From: Bacillota bacterium
GTDB lineage: Bacteria > Bacillota > Bacilli > Alicyclobacillales > SLC66
Direction of reading: 5' to 3'
Length of the DNA stretch: 46,560 bases
NCBI GenBank assembly: GCA_021805735.1
Contig: JAJZEE010000020.1
Coordinates: forward strand, 1 to 46,560
Below are positions 33,318-40,851 of the stretch, in pieces (position 1 is the stretch's first letter; each line of letters starts with the position of its first letter). Made by a program: the position numbers and the translations under genes. The notes beneath the pieces are model-generated. The model was not told where the DNA came from, made no database searches, and saw only the letters and a list, made by a program, of their open reading frames with translations.

Positions 33318-36266
33318 TCACGTCCCTTCTCTAGCGTCTTCTGTCAGCGGCCGATAGTCCGGGCGCCGCCACTTGTCTTCGACAAGCACGCCACGCTGAG
33401 GCGTGGGCCTTCCGAATCGCGGGTTGTTGCGAGGCAGTGGACGATCGCCCACATCACCCAACACTTCCATCCTGACTGCAAGTTCCTTATAGGCCGGCGT
33501 ATGCGTAGCGCGGTCGCTTTCGCTGCCGGTGAGATAGTTGACGGCGTCCAGCCCGCTGCTGTTCATCGGCAGATACAATTCGGCGCCGCGAACGCGATCT
33601 GTCACCAGCGCCCGCACTTTCACCGACCCGTGCGCAGAAGCGAGCCTGACCAGCGTTCCGTCCTGCACTCCGCGCTCCCGCGCCAGTTGCGGACTGATCT
33701 CAAGAAACGCGCCCGGTGTCTTGCGCCTGATTCCCTCCGTCCGACAGGTCATGTTGCCCTCGTGAAAATGCTCCAGGAGCCGGCCGTTGTTCAGGTGCAG
33801 ATTGTACTCTTCGTCGGCTGCAAGCGGCGGAATATACTGCAGCGGATAGAGTCGCGCCCTGCCGTCCGGAAGGGCGAAACGTTCCGTATAAAGGAGAGGG
33901 GAATCCGTTCCGTCTTCGTGCACCGGCCATTGCAAACTGCTGAACCCCTCCAGGCGCTCATAGCGCACACCGGCAAAGAGAGGCGCCAAACTCGCGGCCT
34001 CATGCATGATCTCGGCTGGGTGAACATACGACCAGTTGGCTCCGAGCCGATTGGCGACGCTCTGGAGAATCTCCCAATCCGGACGCGACTGTCCCAGCGG
34101 CTCCAGAGCCCTGTACAACCTTTGCATCCGCCGTTCCGTATTGGTAAATGTGCCATCCTTCTCAAGACTGGGGCTCGCGGGCAATACGACATCGGCAAAC
34201 TGCGCCGTGCGTGTCAGGAAGAGTTCCTGCACGACGAGAAAGGCAAGCTTCGAGAGCGCCTCCTGAACATAATTTGCATTGGAATCGACGATGCCCATAT
34301 CTTCACCGACGATGTACATCGCCTTCAGGGCGCCAGCGTGGATGGCGTCAACCATCTGGTGGTTGTCAAGACCGGGCGCCGACGGGAGCCCTACGCCCCA
34401 TGCACGCTCATACCGCTCGCGCACATCGGGATCGTCGACTCTCTCATAGCCGGGGAAGAAATTCGGCATCGCTCCAAAATCGCTGGTTCCCTGCACGTTG
34501 TTATGTCCGCGCAGCGGATAGGCCCCTGTGCCAGGGCGACCGTAGTTTCCGGTCACCAGCAGCAGGTTGGATATCGCAGTGCTGGTGTCGCTAGCGCCTG
34601 TATGTTGGGTAACACCCATCGCCCACAGCACCACTGCGCTCTTGGCGCGATGAATCCGTTCGGCGACCTCGATCAGGTGCGCCCCGCTGACGCCTGTGAC
34701 CGCTTCCGCGTATTCCAGCGTGAAAGGCGCCAGACTTTCACGGTACACATCGACATCGTTGACACGTTCCCGCAAAAACGACTCCGCAGCCCATCCCTGA
34801 TCCAGCACATACTTGGCGACGGCCGACAGCCACACCAAGTCGGTTCCAGGCCGCGGGCGTATGAAGACATCCGCGCGACGCGCCATCTCATGTTCTCGCA
34901 AATCGGCGACGATGAGTTGCTGCCCGTGCAACTTGTGCGCCCGTTTCACGCGTGTGGCCAGAACAGGATGCGACTCCGCCGTATTGGATCCGACAATCAG
35001 TACGAGTTCCGATTGAGCGATGTCCGCGATGGAGCCTGCGTCGCCTCCGTATCCGACAGTTCTCCATAGCCCCATCGTCGCGGGAGACTGGCAGTACCTT
35101 GAGCAATTGTCCACATTGTTTGTGCCCATCACGGCGCGGGCGAATTTTTGCAACAGATACGCCTCTTCATTGGTGCACTTGGACGATGCGATATAACCGA
35201 TGGCATCCGCTCCGTCCGCAGCGCGAATTTCCGAAAGACGTTGTGCGATATGGTCGAGCGCTTCCTGCCAGGTCGATTCGTGAAACTGGTCTCCGCGCCG
35301 AATCAACGGCCTTTGCAGGCGGTCAGGGCTGTTGATGTGGCCCCAGCCGAATTTACCCTTGACGCACGTGGAGATCCCATTGGCAGGAGCGTCAGTCTGC
35401 GGTTCGATTTTGAGAATCTTGCGGTCTTTGGTCCAGACTTCGAAACTGCATCCAACGCCACAATAGGCGCATACCGTCTTCGTGCGCCTGATCCGTTTCT
35501 CGCGCATGGATGCTTCCACTTCCGACACGGCGAGAATGGCCCCATATCCCGGTTCGACCGCTTTTACAAGCTCAATCATCGGACGCAAGACGTCAGCTTT
35601 CATCCCTGTCATAAAGCCTGCTTCGCCCAGCATGGATTTTTCCATGAGCGCGTTGCAGGGACAGACTGTCACGCAGTGACCGCACGATACACACGAAGAC
35701 TCGTCGATGCTGGCGCCGCCATCCCACAGAACACGCGGGCGATCCGCGTTCCAATCGATGCTGAGCGTCTCATTGACCTGCAGGTTCTGGCATGCTTCCA
35801 CGCAACGACCACACAAAATACACTGATCCGGGTCGTAGCGATAAAACGGATTGCTCTCGTCCACCGGGTAGGGCTTTGCGGCAAACGCAATCGCCTGATG
35901 CTCAATCCGCATGGAGCGCACTGTATTGTGGATTTCGCAATTCCCGTTGTTGTTGTCGCACACCGTGCAGTACAGTTCGTGGTTGTGCAATACCCGATCC
36001 ATTGCCTGAACCTGCGCCTCCATGACGCGGTGTGTATCTGTCCGCACCGTCATGCCCGCCGCGACAGGGGTCGCGCACGTACGTACCTTTACGCCGCCGA
36101 CTTCAGCGATACACATGTCACAAGTCTGCAGCGCACCCAGTTGCGGGTGATAGCACAGGTGGGGCATGCTGACGCCCGCTTGCAAAACGGCTTCGAGCAC
36201 ACTCGCAGACAATGCGGCCCGGTGCTTCTCGCCATTGATGTCGATCGTGGTGAATGACTCCGACAA
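33318..36266 (-). CDS. fdhA: Formate dehydrogenase alpha subunit (Mo-bis-MGD, YrhE-like)
   Basis: This 982-residue molybdoenzyme should oxidise formate to CO2. It carries an N-terminal ferredoxin-like [2Fe-2S] site (C38, C49, C52, C64), a His-ligated cluster (H96, C100, C103, C110), two four-cysteine clusters (C149-C159 and C192-C202) and the catalytic domain with C266, C269 and C273 for the proximal cluster. The Mo ligand is cysteine, not selenocysteine, in NNVDNCSRYCQSP. The MGD-binding C-terminal domain is complete. TTG 36266 has AAGGAGG 8 nt upstream. No beta or gamma subunit is adjacent; only DUF1641 follows. The mobA-mobB operon about 30 kb away supplies the cofactor type needed (inference). 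Confidence 0.95.
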   Translation of the reverse strand: MSESFTTIDINGEKHRAALSASVLEAVLQAGVSMPHLCYHPQLGALQTCDMCIAEVGGVKVRTCATPVAAGMTVRTDTHRVMEAQVQAMDRVLHNHELYCTVCDNNNGNCEIHNTVRSMRIEHQAIAFAAKPYPVDESNPFYRYDPDQCILCGRCVEACQNLQVNETLSIDWNADRPRVLWDGGASIDESSCVSCGHCVTVCPCNALMEKSMLGEAGFMTGMKADVLRPMIELVKAVEPGYGAILAVSEVEASMREKRIRRTKTVCAYCGVGCSFEVWTKDRKILKIEPQTDAPANGISTCVKGKFGWGHINSPDRLQRPLIRRGDQFHESTWQEALDHIAQRLSEIRAADGADAIGYIASSKCTNEEAYLLQKFARAVMGTNNVDNCSRYCQSPATMGLWRTVGYGGDAGSIADIAQSELVLIVGSNTAESHPVLATRVKRAHKLHGQQLIVADLREHEMARRADVFIRPRPGTDLVWLSAVAKYVLDQGWAAESFLRERVNDVDVYRESLAPFTLEYAEAVTGVSGAHLIEVAERIHRAKSAVVLWAMGVTQHTGASDTSTAISNLLLVTGNYGRPGTGAYPLRGHNNVQGTSDFGAMPNFFPGYERVDDPDVRERYERAWGVGLPSAPGLDNHQMVDAIHAGALKAMYIVGEDMGIVDSNANYVQEALSKLAFLVVQELFLTRTAQFADVVLPASPSLEKDGTFTNTERRMQRLYRALEPLGQSRPDWEILQSVANRLGANWSYVHPAEIMHEAASLAPLFAGVRYERLEGFSSLQWPVHEDGTDSPLLYTERFALPDGRARLYPLQYIPPLAADEEYNLHLNNGRLLEHFHEGNMTCRTEGIRRKTPGAFLEISPQLARERGVQDGTLVRLASAHGSVKVRALVTDRVRGAELYLPMNSSGLDAVNYLTGSESDRATHTPAYKELAVRMEVLGDVGDRPLPRNNPRFGRPTPQRGVLVEDKWRRPDYRPLTEDAREGT

Positions 36267-36296
36267 ACGACATTCCTCCTTGGCTCCCGGATGGAG

Positions 36297-36320
36297 TCTG
36301 GGATGAAATCTGGGATGAAA
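36297..36320. repeat. Tandem 12-bp repeats upstream of fdhA
   Basis: Two exact TCTGGGATGAAA units (36297-36308 and 36309-36320) lie 31 nt upstream of the fdhA start; on the minus strand they read TTTCATCCCAGA twice. They sit where a repressor or activator site would be. Confidence 0.6.
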
Positions 36321-36327
36321 TGGACCA

Positions 36328-36354
36328 TTGAAAGCGGCGCCGGGGTGCTATACT
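36328..36354 (+). promoter_or_regulatory. Candidate promoter of the MBL gene
   Basis: TTGAAA (36328-36333), 15 nt, then TATACT (36349-36354) preceded by TG, an extended -10 that can compensate for the short spacing. It faces the MBL gene, starting about 90 nt before its TTG. Confidence 0.45.
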
Positions 36355-36375
36355 TGATAGCGTATCATAGTTTGA

Positions 36376-36403
36376 CGGCGATGAGACGCCGGATAAGACG
36401 GCG
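36376..36403 (+). promoter_or_regulatory. MBL leader with two competing stems
   Basis: CGGCG occurs at 36376-36380 and 36399-36403, and CGCCG at 36387-36391 can pair with either copy, giving two mutually exclusive short hairpins in the 5' leader. Stems are only 5 bp, so regulation is speculative. Confidence 0.3.
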
Positions 36404-36450
36404 AAGGAACCTCCTGGAACAGACGCGGCTTTGAAAGGAGACGAATAGTC

Positions 36451-37086
36451 TTGGAGATAGCGCCAGACGTTCACTTACTTGAGGAAACCAAGGGCAGCTA
36501 CGTGTATGTAATTATGGGACAGGAACCAGTTCTCATAGATACATTCTTCCCGGGAAAGAGCGAACAAGTCATAGCCGGACTCGAACGAATCGGATTACGA
36601 CCGCATGATATCGCGCACATTTTGCTCACTCACAGCGATGTGGACCATGTCGGCAACGCCAGGCGTTTGCAGGAACTCTCCGGCGCGAAACTGTGGGCCC
36701 CCCGCGAGGAGTTGCCGTTGATCCAAGGCGCGCAGAAAGACAGCGGATTGCGCCGCGTCATCAAGGCCATGATCAAAGTGGACGCGCCCGCCATCGACGC
36801 CGTCTACGATGCGGGGATGCGAATCGGCGGCCTGGAAGTGATACCGTCACCAGGGCATACGCGCGGTCACGTGTCTCTTCTATATGGCGATGTTTTGCTT
36901 GCGGGCGATCTTGTGACGACCCGCAGAGGCAGACTGAGACCATCGCCCGGACCATTGACCTGGAACAAAGAGGCGTTAAGGAAATCAATCCGCCATGTTG
37001 GAACGCTGCCGTTCGACTGGATTTGCCCGGCGCATGGCGAACCTGTTCGTCGCGGCGCCCTTTGGGAAGGCCTTCTCAACATCTGA
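36451..37086 (+). CDS. MBL-fold metallo-hydrolase
   Basis: The 211-residue protein has a metallo-beta-lactamase fold with metal-binding THSDVDHVGN (H61, D63, D65, H66), where the second His of the common HxHxDH is Asp, as in some hydrolase subfamilies. PSPGHTRGHVSLLYGD, LLAGDLV and CPAHGEP supply the other ligands. TTG 36451 has AAAGGAG 10 nt upstream. It is divergent from fdhA across 184 nt. A stop follows the normal C-terminus, but the next codons in the same frame encode a His-rich stretch (see 37096-37332). Substrate is unknown; glyoxalase II-like or lactonase roles are possible. Confidence 0.9.
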   Translation: MEIAPDVHLLEETKGSYVYVIMGQEPVLIDTFFPGKSEQVIAGLERIGLRPHDIAHILLTHSDVDHVGNARRLQELSGAKLWAPREELPLIQGAQKDSGLRRVIKAMIKVDAPAIDAVYDAGMRIGGLEVIPSPGHTRGHVSLLYGDVLLAGDLVTTRRGRLRPSPGPLTWNKEALRKSIRHVGTLPFDWICPAHGEPVRRGALWEGLLNI

Positions 37087-37095
37087 CCGTTCCCC

Positions 37096-37332
37096 ATGGC
37101 TGAACATGTTCATCACCACGCGGATCACGGCCATGAAGGCGATCATTTTGTCCATCATCATCGTAGAGCGCACGGCGCTCACTTTCGCTTGGCGCCGTTT
37201 TCGTTCCCGTGCGCACAAACCGGCCGCTCCAGTTATCCGCGCGTATCCGAAAAAGGTATGCTAACCAGCGCCACGCGGCCGGAGCCCACGAGATACACCT
37301 CTTCTCCCGGTTCAAATAGCCAGGTGTCGTAG
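37096..37332 (+). CDS. Candidate His-rich small protein, in frame with the MBL gene
   Basis: ATG 37096 opens a 78-codon frame whose first 29 residues contain 12 histidines (MAEHVHHHADHGHEGDHFVH and onward), strongly non-random and metal-binding in look. It is in the same frame as the MBL gene, three codons after its TGA stop, and has no ribosome binding site. Its last 100 nt lie antisense to the end of manA, and residues after about 31 look non-coding. It may be a real metallochaperone-like peptide, a read-through tail of the MBL protein, or a decayed C-terminus. Low confidence as a gene. Confidence 0.35.
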   Translation: MAEHVHHHADHGHEGDHFVHHHRRAHGAHFRLAPFSFPCAQTGRSSYPRVSEKGMLTSATRPEPTRYTSSPGSNSQVS

Positions 37333-38201
37333 GGTTGCGCCCTGTGCGGCAAACTGTGAGGTTTGACGTCTCCATCAAGAGCAATGACACAAAACATGGT
37401 GGACGAATCTCTTCCCGAATCATCGGCGTGCCAGTGTCCGTCCACAGTGAGCGCGGCGAACCCAAAGAAGGGATTGTCGTCATAGACGGTCAGGGCGCTA
37501 TCGGCGCGCCATTCGCTGTGGGCTGCGCCATAAAGCGTTCCGGAACCATGGCTGAAAAATCCGGCCCTGTCGGGATGCATTGTCGGCAACTCCGGCTGTG
37601 GAAACGCCGTTACGGCAATGCCCTCTTCAATATGAAGCGTCCTCGGCTTGCCATTCTCCAGCCTGCCATAATCGTATAGCCGATACGTCGTATCCGACGC
37701 CTGTTGTACTTCGAGCGCCACAATGCCCGCGCCCAAGGCATGAACTGTGCCTGGGGGCACGGGGAAGTAGTCGCCCGGTTTTACTTTGACATAGCGCAGA
37801 AATTCCTCCATGCGACCTTCTTGCAAAGCCTGTCTGAGTTCCGCCGGAGAATCCAGCGTATGACCGTAACAGATGCGGGCTCCCGGTTGCGCGTCAAGAA
37901 TCAGCCATCCTTCTGTCTTGCCCAAATCGCCAACAGACCTGGCCTGATCGTCATTGGGATGCACCTGGACTGACAGATCAGCATTCGCGTGCAACAGTTT
38001 GATCAGCACTGGGAACCAATGGCCGGTGCGGGAGTCTGTCGGCAGCGTGCGCCCCAGTTCGTCGCGTGTTTCTCCGGCTGGGTGTCCGGACAATAACCAC
38101 GCCTCCCCAATCGCTGTTCCACCTGGCGCCTCCTCAAATCGCGCGCTGATATACGAACCGCCCCAAACGCGGGGCTTAAACACAGGCTGGATCTTCCTCA
38201 C
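37233..38201 (-). CDS. manA: Mannose-6-phosphate isomerase, class I
   Basis: This zinc enzyme interconverts mannose-6-phosphate and fructose-6-phosphate, feeding nucleotide-mannose and glycan synthesis. The 322-residue protein opens VRKIQPVFKPRVWGG and has zinc ligands in SVQVHPNDD and PGTVHALG. I start at GTG 38201, though its ribosome binding site (GAGGGAG) is rather distant; a TTG at 38228 gives 9 more residues. It follows rfbD by 33 nt and shares its direction, and its last 100 nt are antisense to the His-rich frame. Confidence 0.93.
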   Translation of the reverse strand: MRKIQPVFKPRVWGGSYISARFEEAPGGTAIGEAWLLSGHPAGETRDELGRTLPTDSRTGHWFPVLIKLLHANADLSVQVHPNDDQARSVGDLGKTEGWLILDAQPGARICYGHTLDSPAELRQALQEGRMEEFLRYVKVKPGDYFPVPPGTVHALGAGIVALEVQQASDTTYRLYDYGRLENGKPRTLHIEEGIAVTAFPQPELPTMHPDRAGFFSHGSGTLYGAAHSEWRADSALTVYDDNPFFGFAALTVDGHWHADDSGRDSSTMFCVIALDGDVKPHSLPHRAQPYDTWLFEPGEEVYLVGSGRVALVSIPFSDTRG

Positions 38202-38234
38202 AATCGCATCTCTTCTCCCTCTCAGCAAAAACTT

Positions 38235-39173
38235 TCACACAATACCATCTATAGTGCCCGCCGCAATTAAATTCATATATTCGCTCAAAGCTTCCCGCCA
38301 ATCACGCAGTATCGGCAACCCTTGCGTCCGCAGGGCAAGCGGTTCCAACACGGAATGCGCGGGCCGTTTGGCTGGTCGTGGATACTCACTGGTCGGAATT
38401 GGCCTGACGGTCACCCTGTCGGCGAAACCCGCTTCCAGAAAAATGGCCGCGGCGAATTCGTGCCATGAGCACGATCCAGAACCCGCCATATGATAGGTGC
38501 CAAACGTCGCCAACTCACTGGAATTCGACAACACCAAATTCCAGATACCCTGCGCGAGATCCCGGGACCACGTTGGGCACCCGATCTGATCCGCCACCAC
38601 AGCCACCTCAGCGAGTCCGTCCGCGCGCTCTCCCATTTGGCGGCGCGCGAGACGGAGCATTGTCTTTACAAAGTTGCCATTGCCGGGCGCGGTGTTCACG
38701 CCGTAAACCCAGGATGTGCGTACGATACAATGACGTGGCGCGAGATGCCGGACGAATTCCTCACCAGCCCATTTGGATCTGCCATATTCATTGATGGGGT
38801 TCACAATGTCAAACTCTGTGTATGGTGTCTGTTTCAGTCCATCAAACACATAATCAGTGCTGACATACACGAGAGTGGAACCCAGGCTGCCACACGCCTG
38901 CGCCAGATGTTGCGTACCAAACGCATTCACTGCGTACGCATCCAGACGGCCCTCACCTTCCGCCAAGTCAACCTTTGTATACGCCCCGGCATGGATCACA
39001 ACATCGGGCCGCACGGTTTCCAACACGCTTCTGACATCTCGCGCATTGCGGACATCCAAGGCAGCACGGTCAAGCGCGAGCACTTCCAGCTCCTCAGCCA
39101 TGGGCGCCCGTTTTGCCGTTTGCACCAAGTCATGCCCCAGTTGGCCGGTAATCCCCGTCACCGCCACGCGCAT
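38235..39173 (-). CDS. rfbD: dTDP-4-dehydrorhamnose reductase
   Basis: RfbD (RmlD) reduces dTDP-4-dehydrorhamnose to dTDP-L-rhamnose, used in wall polysaccharides. The 312-residue short-chain dehydrogenase has the N-terminal NAD(P) loop TGITGQLG, STDYVFDG, catalytic Tyr/Lys in YGRSKWAGE and VRTSWVYG. ATG 39173 has only a weak AAGAG site. It precedes manA in one transcript; other rml genes (rfbA, B, C) are not in the window. With manA it suggests activated sugars for the envelope. Confidence 0.93.
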   Translation of the reverse strand: MRVAVTGITGQLGHDLVQTAKRAPMAEELEVLALDRAALDVRNARDVRSVLETVRPDVVIHAGAYTKVDLAEGEGRLDAYAVNAFGTQHLAQACGSLGSTLVYVSTDYVFDGLKQTPYTEFDIVNPINEYGRSKWAGEEFVRHLAPRHCIVRTSWVYGVNTAPGNGNFVKTMLRLARRQMGERADGLAEVAVVADQIGCPTWSRDLAQGIWNLVLSNSSELATFGTYHMAGSGSCSWHEFAAAIFLEAGFADRVTVRPIPTSEYPRPAKRPAHSVLEPLALRTQGLPILRDWREALSEYMNLIAAGTIDGIV

Positions 39174-39306
39174 CTCTTACACACACCCTGTTCCTGTTTG
39201 TCCTATTAATTTAGCATATCCCGGAAAAGAAATCCTGCCGCGCCCGAATCCCTGATCGTCAACGCTCGCGGACAACTCCCGGGAACCGGGTGAGCAAGCC
39301 ACTCTT

Positions 39307-40023
39307 CTACAGTCCGCCGTTGCCGCCGTAAATCCGGGTGAGCCAAGCTGTAAGCGTTTCTAGTTTCCCCGTCAACAGCATGACGCCCATAAGAACGAGC
39401 ACAGCGCCCCCCACGCGGCTGATGGCCACGCTGTAGCGACTCATCCACCGCAGCGAACCCAGTGTATACGCGAGAATAAGAAATGGCACAGCAAATCCGA
39501 TTGCATACACGAGCATCAGCACCATGCCGTTTACCTCGCCAGTCGCCGCAATCGCAATCACCGAAGCGAGGATTGGGCCAACGCACGGCGTCCATCCGGC
39601 CGCGAAGCTGACGCCCACGACAAACGCGCCGAGATAGCTGGCTGGTTTGGCCTGCTTGCTGTGCCACTTTGCTTCCCGCATCAGTCGTTCCCATCTGACA
39701 ACCCCCAACAGGACTAGACCCATCACGATGACGATCACACCGCCGATTTCACTCACGATGGTTCTGTACTTTGCAAACAGGATGCCGATCAGGTTGGCGG
39801 AAGCGCCGAGCGCCACAAATATTACAGAAAAGCCCAGCACAAAGAACACAGCGTGAGCGAGTGCCCTGCGTCGAATCGAGGCACTCGCGACACCCGCGCC
39901 GGCGTCGTAGGAAACGCCCGAAATATACGAAATGTACGAGGGATAGAGCGGAATCGTACACGGCGACACAAAAGACACAAGCCCCGCCAAAAAGGCCAAC
40001 CATATTGTAGGCGTGGAGTTCAC
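39307..40023 (-). CDS. ccdA: Cytochrome c biogenesis protein CcdA
   Basis: CcdA carries reducing power from cytoplasmic thioredoxin across the membrane to extracytoplasmic thiol proteins used for cytochrome c maturation and sporulation. The 238-residue protein has six membrane segments and the two redox cysteines, C22 in SFVSPCTIPLYPS and C147 in AAGWTPCVGP. I place the start at GTG 40023 with AGGAGGG 10 nt upstream; the frame remains open to 40149, but this part is cysteine-rich without membrane character and overlaps no gene. It is downstream of the thioredoxin-like gene by 137 nt, and they form a reducing pair. Confidence 0.93.
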   Translation of the reverse strand: MNSTPTIWLAFLAGLVSFVSPCTIPLYPSYISYISGVSYDAGAGVASASIRRRALAHAVFFVLGFSVIFVALGASANLIGILFAKYRTIVSEIGGVIVIVMGLVLLGVVRWERLMREAKWHSKQAKPASYLGAFVVGVSFAAGWTPCVGPILASVIAIAATGEVNGMVLMLVYAIGFAVPFLILAYTLGSLRWMSRYSVAISRVGGAVLVLMGVMLLTGKLETLTAWLTRIYGGNGGL

Positions 40024-40160
40024 TCGCCAGTTTCCCTCCTGCCAATGACTTGCACATGCGCACTCACAACACGAGACTTCCCGAGACTTCACGAAACATA
40101 CTGATGGCAGGCACATCGGAACGACCATCGGGCCTGTTTGGTCCACCACACCTGTCTGCT

Positions 40161-40733
40161 TCAGCCTGACCCGAGCAACTGCGCCACTTTGGCGCGCATC
40201 ATGACGGGCGGCATAAAGCCAACCACGCGGCTGATGATAACACCTTTGGAATCAATAAAAAAACTGGTCGGCATATCTATGACTCCGTAGGTCGATGCGA
40301 CGGCGCCGCTGCTGTCGAGCAAAACCGGGTAAGGAACTCCAAAAGCGCGCACATACTCCTGTACTCCGGACAGCGTGTCGTCGATCGCCATATTGACAGC
40401 TAGAAACTGCACTTTCCCACCATACTGTCGATACATGTTCACTAGATCTGGCGTCTCCATCTTGCAGGGTGGACACCAGGAGGCGAAAAAGTTGATAACC
40501 ACCGGGCGGCCGCGCAGGGATAAGAGTGATACGGTCCGACCCTGCAGATCCGTCAGAGTGAAATTTGGCGCCATGTGACCTGCCAGGGGCAACGCTGCAG
40601 ACTGTCCGGTCGCCCGACTTGCGACGGGTATGGCGCTCTGTGCGCTCGACTGCTGTTTCTCCGCAAACAGATAGCCTATAACGGCGATCAGGACCAGTAC
40701 AACCAAACCCGCGAGGGTCTGCTGCCGTTTCAT
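40161..40733 (-). CDS. Membrane-anchored thioredoxin-like protein (TlpA/ResA)
   Basis: The 190-residue protein has an N-terminal membrane anchor (about 8-24) and a thioredoxin fold outside, with the active site CPPC at 87-90 in NFFASWCPPCKMETPDL, and the cis-Pro region MPTSFFID. This matches ResA/TlpA, which reduces apocytochrome c or other exported disulfides, with electrons from CcdA encoded next to it. ATG 40733 has GGAG 5 nt upstream. It heads the pair with ccdA. Its precise substrate is not known. Confidence 0.92.
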   Translation of the reverse strand: MKRQQTLAGLVVLVLIAVIGYLFAEKQQSSAQSAIPVASRATGQSAALPLAGHMAPNFTLTDLQGRTVSLLSLRGRPVVINFFASWCPPCKMETPDLVNMYRQYGGKVQFLAVNMAIDDTLSGVQEYVRAFGVPYPVLLDSSGAVASTYGVIDMPTSFFIDSKGVIISRVVGFMPPVMMRAKVAQLLGSG

Positions 40734-40851
40734 GAAATCTCCATCCTCTTTTCCCTTGTTGCGCCCTGCGCGGCGGAGACGGCGAAGAACGCCGCCAGTT
40801 TATTCATTCGCCGCAGATGTCGAACACGCCGCAATGATCAAAGCTTGCCTT

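Noticed and set aside
33306-36257. Two long plus-strand open frames opposite the formate dehydrogenase
   Set aside because: They are shadows of a well-conserved gene on the minus strand, a common effect of GC-rich codon third positions; their products are Arg/Cys/His-rich without motifs.
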